Source: Paenibacillus sp. A3 (GTDB taxonomy: Bacteria > Bacillota > Bacilli > Paenibacillales > NBRC-103111). Taken from it: a stretch of DNA of 32,084 bases. Below the pieces are notes generated by a model that saw nothing but the letters and a program-made list of their open reading frames with translations, did not search any database and was not told where the DNA came from. Made by a program: the position numbers and the translations under genes. Of this stretch, positions 23,404 to 31,912 are shown in pieces; the stretch's first letter is position 1; each line of letters starts with the position of its first letter. Location: assembly GCF_001399685.1 (NCBI RefSeq), contig NZ_JTHN01000060.1, positions 1-32,084 on the forward strand, given 5' to 3'.

Positions 23404-23503
23404 CTGCGAATCCCATCCTTTCCATGGTTTAGCTTAACCGATCCAAAAAGCGATTATTCGAGGTTTGTTCTTGCGAGGGAGGAGGGGGAATAGGGTCCGA
23501 CAA

Positions 23504-23552
23504 CGAAAAAAAGCAGCCCCGAAGTCATCCGGGAATGACCTGCGAAGCTGCC
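23504..23552 (-). terminator. Rho-independent terminator of the MerR-type regulator gene
   Basis: On the minus strand GGGCAGC pairs with GCTGC around an inner hairpin (GTCATTCCCGGATGAC) and TTTTTTT follows. It begins eight bases after the regulator stop. Confidence 0.8.
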
Positions 23553-23559
23553 CTTCATA

Positions 23560-24300
23560 CTATTTCCGGTTCGTGTCCGCATAAACGGCCATCGCATCGC
23601 GCATAAATTTCGCCAATCCGTCTCCGAAGCGGTCGATGTTTTTGGTAAAACGCTCATCATCTACATACATTTGCCCCAAGCATTTGAAGGCTTCGAGCGA
23701 GTAAGAGCCCATTTGGTTCAATAGATCGTACCATTCTTTAATGGCCGTCTGCGCCTCCGCGGAATCCGGCGAGCCGCTGCGAAGTTCGGCAAGCTTCGTG
23801 TAGAGGGCATTCATGGTGTTGGCCATCGCTTCCTGTTCGTCTTTCGACATGGATCCGACTTTGGCATTGGCCTTGTCGACCGCTTCATCGCCCCAGCGTT
23901 CGCGGGCTTCTTGTTCATAAGGATTACGGCTAATGTCAAAGCCTTCGAATTTTTCTTTTGTCGTCATCTGAATTTCTCCTTTCGCATGACGAATCGTTTT
24001 ATCGATCGTCGCAATCATTTTGTCGAGTTTGCTGCGTTTGTCGAGCAGCATGTTCCGGTGCAGCTCCAGCGCTTCCATACGGTCAAAGGAAGGACTGTGA
24101 ATAATTTCTTTGATTTTCGTTAAAGGGAAGTCAAGTTCTCTGAAAAATAAGATTTGCTGCAGCATTTCGAGATTTTCGTCGGAATACAAGCGATACCCGG
24201 CTTCCGTCGTCCCATCCGGGGTCAACAGCCCAATCGCATCGTAATGATGAAGTGTGCGCACACTGATACCGACTAAATCCGCAACCTCTTTCACCTTCAA
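23560..24300 (-). CDS. MerR family regulator with TipAS drug-binding domain (Mta/TipAL-like)
   Basis: The N-terminal MerR helix-turn-helix (VKEVADLVGISVRTLHHYDAIGLL, wing GYRLYSDENLEMLQQI) is followed by a coiled-coil dimer helix (about 75-110) and a TipAS domain (about 120-246) with NPYEQEARERWG and LYTKLAELRSG. Such proteins sense drugs or peptides and activate promoters with an over-long spacer, often their own gene. The coding start is uncertain: a TTG at 24327 precedes the predicted transcript start, whereas the TTG at 24300 gives MKVKEVADLVG like B. subtilis Mta and is used. The spacing to AAAGGAGGT is about 12 bases, rather long. No linked exporter gene lies on this strand. Confidence 0.88.
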   Translation of the reverse strand: MKVKEVADLVGISVRTLHHYDAIGLLTPDGTTEAGYRLYSDENLEMLQQILFFRELDFPLTKIKEIIHSPSFDRMEALELHRNMLLDKRSKLDKMIATIDKTIRHAKGEIQMTTKEKFEGFDISRNPYEQEARERWGDEAVDKANAKVGSMSKDEQEAMANTMNALYTKLAELRSGSPDSAEAQTAIKEWYDLLNQMGSYSLEAFKCLGQMYVDDERFTKNIDRFGDGLAKFMRDAMAVYADTNRK

Positions 24301-24329
24301 GGAATCGTCGCGACCTCCTTTCAACAATC

Positions 24330-24360
24330 ACTATAGAGTATAACGTAACGTTAGAGTCAA
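24330..24360 (-). promoter_or_regulatory. MerR-type promoter with 19-bp spacer and central dyad
   Basis: The minus strand reads TTGACT, 19 bases, TATAGT. The dyad TAACG, TTA, CGTTA (24341-24353) is centred in the spacer. Over-long spacers with a central dyad are diagnostic of MerR-family activated promoters, so the gene probably activates itself on ligand binding. Confidence 0.8.
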
Positions 24361-24385
24361 CAAGAAAATCCAAACCTAAAACCAA

Positions 24386-24414
24386 AAAACACTTCCGATG
24401 AGAGAAGTGTTTTT
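24386..24414 (-). terminator. Terminator after the Pmp3-type gene
   Basis: AAAACACTTC and GAAGTGTTTT pair around eight bases; on the minus strand a T run follows. It separates the Pmp3-type gene from the MerR promoter. Confidence 0.75.
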
Positions 24415-24439
24415 GCGGCGACCCGCTTCCTATATCAAA

Positions 24440-24628
24440 TTACCTGTACATGTTCCGGGACATTCTTTCCATCCGTTGATCCTGTTTGCGCTCGTGAACG
24501 ACCAGACAAGCATGAATGGCGCCCGGCAGCCAGAAGAAGAGCGTCAGAATGAAGTTGAGCAGAGCCTGTATCGGCTTTCCGCAAAATAGAACGGCGACAG
24601 GAGGGAGCAGTATAGCTAGAAGATACAT
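24440..24628 (-). CDS. YqaE/Pmp3 family small membrane protein (UPF0057)
   Basis: The 62-residue peptide has two membrane helices (LLAILLPPVAVLFC and ALLNFILTLFFWLPGAIHACLVV) with the family hallmark PGxIHA. Pmp3/YqaE proteins are stress-related membrane-stabilising peptides in bacteria, fungi and plants. AAAGGAGGT lies eight bases before the ATG. The C-terminal tail is basic (ERKQDQRMERMSRNMYR). Confidence 0.88.
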   Translation of the reverse strand: MYLLAILLPPVAVLFCGKPIQALLNFILTLFFWLPGAIHACLVVHERKQDQRMERMSRNMYR

Positions 24629-24827
24629 CCGAATAACCTCCTTTTAGGTTAGTTATTGTTTTATACGAGATTAGGAATGAAAAGTTTCCGGAAAGCGACA
24701 GTGCAATTTTTGCACGGAACGGACGACAATAGTTGTTCTGTTTTTGGCGTGAAGGCCGATTGTATAATAAGGGCGTCAGATAACATACTAGATTTGAAAG
24801 ATAGACTGACGGAAGGGGGGATGGGCG

Positions 24828-26972
24828 ATTCTGGACCAAAGGCGCGCCGGCATGCTCGCCATGCTGCAGGAAACCGGAGATTACGTGTCCGTCCGCGAAA
24901 TCATGAAGAGATTCGATATCTCCAAGCGGACGGTCTACTACGATCTGCAAGCCGTCAACGAATGGCTCTCGGACCACGGACTTACTCCTGTCGAATATGT
25001 TCGCGGCCGGGGGTATCTGCTGCCGGAGGAAAGCCGCTCCCGCATCCCTTCCATGGCGCATGAAGTTGAGAAGGACGATTATTACTTGTCCCCGCGGGAA
25101 CGGAAAGCCTGGGTGGCGATTCAATTGCTTACCCGCAGGGGACCGCTGTTTATGCAAGAGATCACGGACTTTTTGTTGGTCAGCCGCGGAACCGGGTTGA
25201 ACGAGCTGAAGCAGGTGAAGAAAGAGCTTGCCGCTTTTCAGCTTGAGGTCGTGTTCGATAAAAAGAACGGTTACAGCGTCGAAGGGAAAGAGGCCGACCA
25301 GCGCAAGGCGTTGTCGTACTTTATGTCCCAAGTGCTCCATCACGTCAGCTGGAAAAGCTTCGTCTCGCAGTTCCAAGGGCTGGTCAATGCCAACGTGGTT
25401 CACCGCAAGCTTCCGTTCTTCCAAGAGGAACAGCTCGCGGAAGTGTACGAGCTCGTCACCCGCTGCGAGAAAACGCTCGGGCTGGAATTCACCGACGATA
25501 TGGTGTTTAGTCTCACCACCAGATTGCTTGTTTACGCGAACCGGCTCCAACAGGGACACCGCATTACACTCGATGCCGACGAAAAAGAGGCATTGAAGCA
25601 AACGCCGGAATACGCCGGGGCCGTCCAACTGGCGGGCGAGCTCGGACGGATGTTCGACCTTGAATTTCCCGGGGATGAGGTTTGCTACTTGACCCTTCAG
25701 CTGTTGGGGGCGCGGGTGAACCGGGCCAGCGGCGGGGAGGTGTTGGCCGATCCCGGCAAGGATGCCGACGCCGACGAAACCGTCCTGCTGTTAAAGCGGT
25801 TGATCCGGCAAATGATCGATTTGTTCGAGCGGCATGCGTGCATTTTCTTTCAGCACCGAGACGAGTTGGAGCAGCGGCTGCTGATCCATTTGAAGCCGGC
25901 CTATTACCGGATCAAATTCGGGCTGGAGATCGACAATCCGCTCGCGGAAGCGATGAAATCGAAATACGGGGAAATATTCGAGATTTCCAGAAAATGCGTA
26001 AAACCGCTAGAAGAGTATTTGGGGAAACCGGTCGACGACAATGAGGTCGCCTACCTGGCGATGCATTTCGGAGGCTGGATGCGCCGGGAAAACGCCATGC
26101 CCGTCCGGCGAAAAAAAGCAGCGATCGTATGCGTCAACGGCATTTCCGCCGCGCGCATGCTAAGAATCCAGCTGGAGCAGCTGTTCCCGGCACTGGATAT
26201 TGAAGCGGTCTTATCGCTCCGGGATTATGAATCGTTTCCGGCGGAATCGGTAGATCTGCTGTTCTCGACCGTTCCTTTGCAGGACAGTCCGGCGCCGGTG
26301 TTTACGGTGCATCCCATTTTGTCGGATGCCGACAAAGCGCACCTGCTTCATCAGGTGAACCGGGTTTCGGGGCAGATGGATGCGCCGCAGGGCCGCTCCG
26401 CACAGGCGATTCTGGAGATGGTCCGGAAGTACGCCCGGATCTCGGACGAAGAAGGTCTGCTGCGGGAGCTCCAGCGCTACTTGTCCGCCGAACGCGCTCC
26501 GGCGGCGGTGGAAGAGAAGCCATCGCTCGCCAGCTTGCTGCCGCCGGAGCACCTGGTGCTGCGGAACGAGGCGGGCGATTGGAAGGACGCGATCGGGCTG
26601 GCGGCCGGGCCGCTGCTGCGCAGAGGCTTCATCGAACAGCGGTACGTGAAAGCGATGATCGCCAAAGTCGACAGCTACGGACCGTATATCGTCGTCAGCC
26701 CGGGGGTGGCTATCGCTCACGCGAAGCCGGAAGAGGGCGTCCGGCGGCTGTGCATGAGCCTGCTGAAGCTGGAGCGCGCCGTCCCGTTCGGCCCGGAGGC
26801 CCGTCATCAGATCCGGCTCGTGCTGGTGCTCGCCAGCGCGGACGGCGAATCGCATTTGCGGGCGCTGTCCCAGCTGACGATGCTGCTACGGGAGGAAGAA
26901 ACCAAGGATATCCTTCTCAAGGCACAGACCGCCGAACAGCTTGCCGGACTGATCCGGCAGTACACGTCATAG
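24828..26972 (+). CDS. BglG/MtlR-type PRD transcription regulator with EIIB- and EIIA-like domains
   Basis: Counting from the first in-frame ATG (24852), the product has 706 residues: HTH at 13-32 (VSVREIMKRFDISKRTVYYD), second HTH near 80-165, PRD1 about 190-290, PRD2 about 315-415 (His346, His405), EIIB-like 424-495 (Cys427 in IVCVNGIS) and EIIA 560-704 (His623 in GVAIAHAKPEEGV). PTS phosphorylation of these sites sets its activity. PRD1 lacks the usual histidines (LTTRLLVYANR and YLTLQLLGA, with Gln283). The ATG has only a weak site, whereas GGAAGGGGGG lies seven bases before an ATT codon eight codons upstream, then CTG; I give that coordinate as the possible true start. It controls the PTS operon that follows. 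Confidence 0.85.
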   Translation: MLDQRRAGMLAMLQETGDYVSVREIMKRFDISKRTVYYDLQAVNEWLSDHGLTPVEYVRGRGYLLPEESRSRIPSMAHEVEKDDYYLSPRERKAWVAIQLLTRRGPLFMQEITDFLLVSRGTGLNELKQVKKELAAFQLEVVFDKKNGYSVEGKEADQRKALSYFMSQVLHHVSWKSFVSQFQGLVNANVVHRKLPFFQEEQLAEVYELVTRCEKTLGLEFTDDMVFSLTTRLLVYANRLQQGHRITLDADEKEALKQTPEYAGAVQLAGELGRMFDLEFPGDEVCYLTLQLLGARVNRASGGEVLADPGKDADADETVLLLKRLIRQMIDLFERHACIFFQHRDELEQRLLIHLKPAYYRIKFGLEIDNPLAEAMKSKYGEIFEISRKCVKPLEEYLGKPVDDNEVAYLAMHFGGWMRRENAMPVRRKKAAIVCVNGISAARMLRIQLEQLFPALDIEAVLSLRDYESFPAESVDLLFSTVPLQDSPAPVFTVHPILSDADKAHLLHQVNRVSGQMDAPQGRSAQAILEMVRKYARISDEEGLLRELQRYLSAERAPAAVEEKPSLASLLPPEHLVLRNEAGDWKDAIGLAAGPLLRRGFIEQRYVKAMIAKVDSYGPYIVVSPGVAIAHAKPEEGVRRLCMSLLKLERAVPFGPEARHQIRLVLVLASADGESHLRALSQLTMLLREEETKDILLKAQTAEQLAGLIRQYTS

Positions 26973-27003
26973 CAAGGAATCGTAGCAGGGAGGAGAGAAA
27001 CGG

Positions 27004-27450
27004 ATGAAATTTTTGGAAAAGGAACTGATCGGTCTCGATGTGGAGGTGCAATCGGCGGAGGAAGCGATTCGAGCCGCCGGCTCGCTGCTCGTCAGCGGGG
27101 GGGCAGCCGATGCCTCCTACGTCGAGGCGATGGTGCAGGCGTACCGCGACAAGGGGCCGTATTTTGTGCTCGCGCCGCACATTGCCTTGCCGCACGCGAA
27201 AGCCGAGGACGGTGTCCATGAGGCGTCCGTCGCTTTCATCCGGTTGAAACAGCCGGTCGTGTTCGGCCATCAAACGAACGATCCGGTGGATCTGGTTTTC
27301 GCGCTCGGTTCGGCCTCCAATGCCGACCATATCGCCTTGCTGCGCAGGCTGACGCTGATTTTGAACGACCCGAACCATGTGCAGTGTTTCAGGGAAGCCA
27401 GAAGCCCGGAAGACATCGAAAACATCATCTTGAGGAGGAATGAAGCATGA
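27004..27450 (+). CDS. PTS sugar transporter subunit IIA (fructose/mannitol-type fold)
   Basis: The 148-residue protein carries the active-site His64 in HIALPHAKAEDGV, the phosphate acceptor of type-2 EIIA proteins, and resembles the EIIA domain of the regulator just upstream. It relays phosphate from HPr to EIIB. GGAGGAG lies close ahead of the ATG, and its stop overlaps the start of the EIIB gene (ATGA). Confidence 0.93.
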   Translation: MKFLEKELIGLDVEVQSAEEAIRAAGSLLVSGGAADASYVEAMVQAYRDKGPYFVLAPHIALPHAKAEDGVHEASVAFIRLKQPVVFGHQTNDPVDLVFALGSASNADHIALLRRLTLILNDPNHVQCFREARSPEDIENIILRRNEA

Positions 27451-27710
27451 AAATTTTATGCGTATGCGGTTTAGGTCAAGGAACGAGTTTGATTTTGCGG
27501 ATGAACGTGGAAAGCGTGCTTAGGGAATTGGGTGTGAACGCCGATGTGGAGCATACGGACGTTTCTTCGGCCTCCGGCATGGCCGCCGATCATATCATCA
27601 CCAGCAACGAGCTGGCGCAAAGCCTGCAGGGGCACTCAGCTAATATCGTCATCGTGAACAACTATTTTGATCTGAACGAAATTAAAGAGAAATTGAAAGA
27701 CACCATCTAA
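27447..27710 (+). CDS. PTS subunit IIB (ascorbate/galactitol type)
   Basis: The 87-residue protein begins MKILCVCGLGQGTSLILRM. The cysteine of CGLGQGTS (Cys7) is the phosphorylation site, as in UlaB and GatB. Spacing and overlap with the EIIA gene show translational coupling. Fused or separate EIIB proteins of this form accompany UlaA-type EIIC. Confidence 0.93.
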   Translation: MKILCVCGLGQGTSLILRMNVESVLRELGVNADVEHTDVSSASGMAADHIITSNELAQSLQGHSANIVIVNNYFDLNEIKEKLKDTI

Positions 27711-27730
27711 TCCTTAAAGGGGGATTTTAC

Positions 27731-29026
27731 ATGGAAGTCATTTTTTGGATTGCGACCAACGTCTTCGGTACGCCGGCCATTTTGCTCGGATTCATCGTAC
27801 TGGTCGGTCTCCTGCTTCAGAAAAAGACGACAAGCCAGGTGATCAGCGGGACGTTCAAGGCCGTCATCGGCTTCCTTATTATCGGTGCGGGAGCGGGCGT
27901 CATCGTCAATGCGCTCAACGTATTCGAGCCGATGTGGAAGGAAGTGTTCGGGCTGCAAGCCGAATCGCTCGGCCAATTTATGGGGCAGCAGACGTTCAAC
28001 TCCAAATTCGGCAGCGCGGTCACGCTGGCGATGTTCATCGGCTTTTTGATCAACGTCATGCTCGCGCGGTTTACGAAGTTTAAATTCATTTACTTGACCG
28101 GTCACATGATGTTCTGGACATCGACCGTATTCGCAGGCATCGTGGTCCATTCGGCAGGCAACGTTTCTTTCGGCAAGCTGGTCTTGTTCCTATCGATTAT
28201 TCTCGGTCTGTATTGGACGCTGCAGCCTGCGCTCACCCAGCCGTTCGTCCGCAAAATTACGGGCAACGACAACATCGCCCTCGGGCATACGTCGGCATCG
28301 GTTGCGCTGCTTGGCGCGCTGCTCGGCAAGTGGTTCGGGAACAAAGAGAACGACGCGGAAAAAATCAAAGTGCCGAAGGGCTTCGAGTTTCTGCGCGACT
28401 CCAACGTCATTACGGCGCTCAGCATGGGGATGCTGTTCCTGATCGGCGCGATCGTCGTCGTCATGAAAGACACGCCGGGCGCGAAAGAGCTGGTCGCCAA
28501 AGCGGGCGAGCAGAACTTCATCATCTACGCGATGCTTCAATCGCTCACGTTTGCCGGCGGGATTGCAATCGTTCTCATGGGCGTGCGCATGTTCATTGGC
28601 GAGCTGGTGCCGGCGTTTAACGGGATCGCCACCAAGATCGTTCCCGGCGCGAAGCCTGCGCTCGATTGCCCGGTTACGTTCCCTTATGCGCCGAACGCCG
28701 TCATTCTCGGGTTTATGGGAGCCTTTGTCGGGGCTCTGATCTGGCTCGTCGTTCTCGGCAACACGGTCGCTTACATCTTCGTGCCGACGATGATCGTGCT
28801 GTTCTTCCACGGCGCTACGGCAGGCGTCTTCGGCAACGCGACCGGGGGAGCGCGCGGTGCGGTGCTCGCCGGCTTTGTCACCGCAACCGTCGTCGCTTGG
28901 GGCCAGTACGCGATGGTCAAATTTTTCATCGCTTCGACGATTCCGGACACGGCCATGTGGGCGGCAGACTCCGACATGTTTATTATCGGGCCAATCATCA
29001 GCCTGCTTGCGAAGCTGCTGTTTTAA
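27731..29026 (+). CDS. ulaA: PTS ascorbate-type transporter subunit IIC (UlaA/SgaT family)
   Basis: The 431-residue integral membrane protein has about ten or eleven membrane segments and features of the UlaA/SgaT family: FGTPAILLGFIVLVGLLLQ, a GAGAGVIVNALNVFEPM stretch, and FPYAPNAVILGF. This family imports L-ascorbate with phosphorylation at C6 in E. coli. The canonical ascorbate genes (ulaG, ulaD, ulaE, ulaF) are absent from the visible part, so the true substrate may be a related sugar acid or lactone. AAAGGGGG precedes the ATG. Confidence 0.92.
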   Translation: MEVIFWIATNVFGTPAILLGFIVLVGLLLQKKTTSQVISGTFKAVIGFLIIGAGAGVIVNALNVFEPMWKEVFGLQAESLGQFMGQQTFNSKFGSAVTLAMFIGFLINVMLARFTKFKFIYLTGHMMFWTSTVFAGIVVHSAGNVSFGKLVLFLSIILGLYWTLQPALTQPFVRKITGNDNIALGHTSASVALLGALLGKWFGNKENDAEKIKVPKGFEFLRDSNVITALSMGMLFLIGAIVVVMKDTPGAKELVAKAGEQNFIIYAMLQSLTFAGGIAIVLMGVRMFIGELVPAFNGIATKIVPGAKPALDCPVTFPYAPNAVILGFMGAFVGALIWLVVLGNTVAYIFVPTMIVLFFHGATAGVFGNATGGARGAVLAGFVTATVVAWGQYAMVKFFIASTIPDTAMWAADSDMFIIGPIISLLAKLLF

Positions 29027-29043
29027 CCAAAATCGCCATTCGG

Positions 29044-29067
29044 CCCCGGCCGGTTCGCCGGCCGCGG
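29044..29067 (+). other. Stable intercistronic hairpin with TTCG loop
   Basis: CCCCGGCCGG, TTCG, CCGGCCGCGG pair with one mismatch and a UUCG tetraloop. No T run follows, so it is not a normal terminator. It lies between the EIIC gene and the hydrolase gene and may protect upstream mRNA or set the ratio of transport to catabolic genes. Confidence 0.6.
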
Positions 29068-29090
29068 CGCGATAAGGAGGTCACAGAGAG

Positions 29091-30083
29091 ATGAGTTTCG
29101 TTCGGACTTTGCGTGGAGATATCCCTAAGGAGCAGCTTGGCTTTACGTATTCCCACGAGCATATCGTTTGCCGTCCGGCCTTCTGGGCGGAGCGGGGAGA
29201 AGATGACCTGCTGCTGGATGACAAGGAAAAATCGAAGCTGGACGTGCTGGACTTCAAACGCCACGGCGGCCAAACGATCATCGACGCCACCGCTGTCGAT
29301 TACGGGCGCGACGTCGATGCGGTGTACGCCATCATGGAGGAAACCGGCGTTCAGATCGTCGGCACGGCCGGCTTCAACAAAAGCTTTCTGTGGAACGCGA
29401 AAGTGAAGGAAGAGCTGAAGCCGATCATCGGCAATTACAATACGTACTACGAGTGGATCGATGCGAAAAGCATCAACGAGCTGGCGGATTTCGTCATCCG
29501 CGAAGTGGAGGAAGGGCTGGAAGGAACGCCGTTCAAGGGCGGTCAAGTGAAGTTCGGCACCGGCTACAACCGGATTACGCCGCTGGAGGAGAAGACGCTG
29601 CGGGCCGTGGCCCGGGCGCACCACGAGACGAAAGCGCCGGTCCACTCCCATACGGAGGTCGGCACGATGGGCCTGGAGCAGATTGAGCTGCTGCGGAGCG
29701 AGAACGTGAATCTGGCTTATGTCAGCTTCGGCCACATGGACCGGAATCCCGATCCGTATTACCACGAGCAGATGGCGAAAACCGGCGCCTACCTGTGCTT
29801 CGACGGCATTGCCAAGATCAAATACGCGCCGGAGAGCACGCGGATCCATCTCCTGCTGGAGCTGGTGCGCAAAGGGTATGAGGACCAAATTCTGATCAGC
29901 GGCGATACGGCCCGGAAAACGTACTACAAGCACTACGATTACGGGCTCGGCCTGGAATATATCATCGCCAAATGGGTGCCGCGCTTTATCGACGAGGCGA
30001 ACAAGGCCGGGTTCGACGGGGATAAGCTGGTGGAAAAGTTTTTCGTGACGAATCCGGCGAACTGCTTCGCCTTTAAACGGTGA
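29091..30083 (+). CDS. Phosphotriesterase-family metal-dependent hydrolase, probable sugar-phosphate lactonase
   Basis: The 330-residue TIM-barrel protein has the two-metal site of the family: His22 and His24 (SHEHIV), the bridging Lys154 (GQVKFGTGY, carbamylated in relatives), His187 (VHSHTE), His215 (SFGHMDRNPD) and Asp272 (ISGDTARK). Related bacterial enzymes in PTS operons open phosphorylated sugar lactones. Placed after an ascorbate-type EIIC, it would hydrolyse the phosphorylated import product, taking the place of UlaG. AAGGAGGT precedes the ATG. Family is sure; substrate is inferred. Confidence 0.88.
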   Translation: MSFVRTLRGDIPKEQLGFTYSHEHIVCRPAFWAERGEDDLLLDDKEKSKLDVLDFKRHGGQTIIDATAVDYGRDVDAVYAIMEETGVQIVGTAGFNKSFLWNAKVKEELKPIIGNYNTYYEWIDAKSINELADFVIREVEEGLEGTPFKGGQVKFGTGYNRITPLEEKTLRAVARAHHETKAPVHSHTEVGTMGLEQIELLRSENVNLAYVSFGHMDRNPDPYYHEQMAKTGAYLCFDGIAKIKYAPESTRIHLLLELVRKGYEDQILISGDTARKTYYKHYDYGLGLEYIIAKWVPRFIDEANKAGFDGDKLVEKFFVTNPANCFAFKR

Positions 30084-30095
30084 GGAGGTCCGGCC

Positions 30096-30836
30096 ATGCA
30101 GCTGCAATACGAAAATTCGTTTGACGTCAAGGAGAAAATCGTCCGGGCGCAGGCTGCGATTTTGCCGATCGGCGCTGTAGAAGCGCACGGGCCCCATCTT
30201 CCGCTTGGGACGGACAATCTGCTGGCGGAGCGGCTGGCCGCCAAGCTGGCAGAACGGACCGGCAGCTTCGTTCTGCCGACATTGCCTTACGGCCAGGTAT
30301 GGAGCCTGCGGAATTTTCCGGGCAGCATCAACGTGTCCAACGAGGCGCTGATCGCTTTGTTGAGCGATATCGGCGAAAGTTTGTTCCGGCAAGGCTTCCG
30401 CATCTTCGTCATGCTGAACGGCCATCTCGGCAACGCCACGGCCTTGAAGGAAGCGGCCCGAAAGCTGGCGGAACGGGTGCCCGAGCTGAAGGTTTATTAC
30501 TTCTTTTATCCCGGTGTCAAGGACATCACGGCGCATGTCCGCGAGTCTTCCAGCAGCCATGCTTCGTATTTTCACGCTTGCGAGATTGAAACCTCGTATA
30601 TGCTGTACATGGCCGGCGAGCATGTCGACATGAGCCGGGCGATCTGCGACATACCCGACATCGGTGTGGAAGCGGACTGCACGCCTACCCCGTGGGAAAC
30701 GTTCACTTCGACCGCCGTTCTCGGCGACGCGACGCTGGCCACCCCGGAGAAAGGGCGGGCTATCCTGGAGACGAGTCTCGACGTCATGGCCCGTATCGTG
30801 AACGATGCCAAGCAGCGGCAGCAACCCACACCCTAA
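30096..30836 (+). CDS. Creatininase family protein
   Basis: The 246-residue protein shows the metal-binding pattern of the creatininase/MftE fold: PIGAVEAHGPHLPLGTDN (Glu, His and Asp ligands), MLNGHLGNA and FHACEIETS (second Glu). These enzymes hydrolyse cyclic amides or lactam-like rings, or act in cofactor maturation. Here the context points to ring opening of a sugar-derived intermediate. It follows the hydrolase by 12 bases with GAGGAGGT before its ATG. Confidence 0.85.
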   Translation: MQLQYENSFDVKEKIVRAQAAILPIGAVEAHGPHLPLGTDNLLAERLAAKLAERTGSFVLPTLPYGQVWSLRNFPGSINVSNEALIALLSDIGESLFRQGFRIFVMLNGHLGNATALKEAARKLAERVPELKVYYFFYPGVKDITAHVRESSSSHASYFHACEIETSYMLYMAGEHVDMSRAICDIPDIGVEADCTPTPWETFTSTAVLGDATLATPEKGRAILETSLDVMARIVNDAKQRQQPTP

Positions 30837-30858
30837 AGAAAAGCAGGTGAAGGCAGCA

Positions 30859-31593
30859 ATGATCCAAACGTACTTCAATCATATCCGGCACATGCTGAAC
30901 CAGGTGGAAACGACCGAAACGGCTGCGATGCGGCAGGCTGCGGAACGGACGGCCGACTGCATCATTAGCGGAGGTATCGTTCATTTGTTCGGATGCGGCC
31001 ACTCGCATATTTTGACGGAGGAAGTGTTTTACCGCGCAGGCGGCTTGGTCCCGATCCGGCCGATCTTCGTGGAGCCGCTCATGCTGCACGAAGGGGCGGT
31101 CCGCTCCTCGGAGCTGGAAAGGCAGAACGGACTGGCCCGCACGTTTATGGAGGAGCAGGACATCCGTCCCGGCGAGGTTGCGTTCGTGCTGTCCACCTCC
31201 GGGCGCAATCCGGTTCCGGTCGACGTCGTGCTGGCGGCGAAGGAAAAAGGGGCATTTACGATCGGCATTACTTCGCTTGAGTATTCGCAAAGCCAGCCTT
31301 CGCGGCATACGAGCGGCAAGCATCTGTACGATGCCGCGGACTTGGTCCTTAACAATTATGCGGTTAAAGGCGATGCGGTGTTGAATCATCCGGACGTTCC
31401 GATTCCGTTCACCCCGACGTCCACGGTAATCGGAGCCGCGCTGCTCAATGCCGTGCTGGCTTCGGCCATCGAACGAATGGCGGAACGAGGGTTCCAGCCG
31501 CCGGTCTTCCTAAGCGGCAATATCGACGGGGCCGACCGCCACAATGCTGCCTTGATCGAACGGTATAAGGAGCGCATCCCGCTTTTGAACTAA
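30859..31593 (+). CDS. SIS-domain sugar isomerase/binding protein (UPF0309-like)
   Basis: The 244-residue protein has a SIS fold: GGIVHLFGCGHSHILTEEVFYRAGG binds a sugar phosphate, then VAFVLSTSGRNPVPVDVV is the second SIS phosphate loop (STSGRNP) and PTSTVIGAALLNAV the third. It probably isomerises, or serves as a sensor for, a phosphosugar of the pathway. The upstream part of the frame has no ribosome-binding site; the ATG used follows AGGTGAAGG. Confidence 0.9.
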   Translation: MIQTYFNHIRHMLNQVETTETAAMRQAAERTADCIISGGIVHLFGCGHSHILTEEVFYRAGGLVPIRPIFVEPLMLHEGAVRSSELERQNGLARTFMEEQDIRPGEVAFVLSTSGRNPVPVDVVLAAKEKGAFTIGITSLEYSQSQPSRHTSGKHLYDAADLVLNNYAVKGDAVLNHPDVPIPFTPTSTVIGAALLNAVLASAIERMAERGFQPPVFLSGNIDGADRHNAALIERYKERIPLLN

Positions 31594-31642
31594 TTGATAT
31601 CCCATTAAATATATAAACATTATAGGTTAGGAGGCATGCCGC

Positions 31643-31912
31643 ATGGTGACGAAAGAGATAATCATACGAAACGAACAGGGCTTTCATGTACGGCCGGCCC
31701 AACTGTTCGTAGACAAGGCTAGCGAGTTTCGCTCGGACCTCAAGGTGCGCAGCGAGAGCGGTGAAGAAGCCGACGGGAAAAGCATGCTGGACCTGATGAC
31801 CCTTGGGCTGGAGAAAGGTGCCCGCGTTACTTTGGAAGTCAGTGGCCCGGACGAGCAGGAATGCTTGCAGGCATTGGCCGAGCTGATTAAAAGCAAGTTC
31901 GGTGAATCGTGA
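31643..31912 (+). CDS. HPr family phosphocarrier protein
   Basis: The 89-residue protein has the active-site His15 in GFHVRPAQLFV and, at the second site, Ser47 in GKSMLDLMTLGLEKG, aligning with the HprK-phosphorylated Ser46 of HPr. It would carry phosphate to the operon's own EIIA. A separate HPr in a catabolic operon resembles catabolite-type paralogues (Crh, DhaM-like), but the His is present here. The stop overlaps the Enzyme I start (TGATG). Confidence 0.92.
   Translation: MVTKEIIIRNEQGFHVRPAQLFVDKASEFRSDLKVRSESGEEADGKSMLDLMTLGLEKGARVTLEVSGPDEQECLQALAELIKSKFGES

Noticed and set aside
24435-25628. Minus-strand open frame of about 400 codons
   Set aside because: Overlaps the start of the PRD regulator and the Pmp3-type gene in another frame; composition is that of an antisense shadow.
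28998-30878. Very long minus-strand open frame (626 codons)
   Set aside because: Antisense to three intact enzyme genes with clear motifs; GC-rich codon bias commonly leaves such frames open.
31594-31642. Internal promoter before the HPr gene
   Set aside because: TTGATA and TATAAA are present but the spacing is about 12 bases, so no convincing promoter can be called; the AT-rich gap is only noted.
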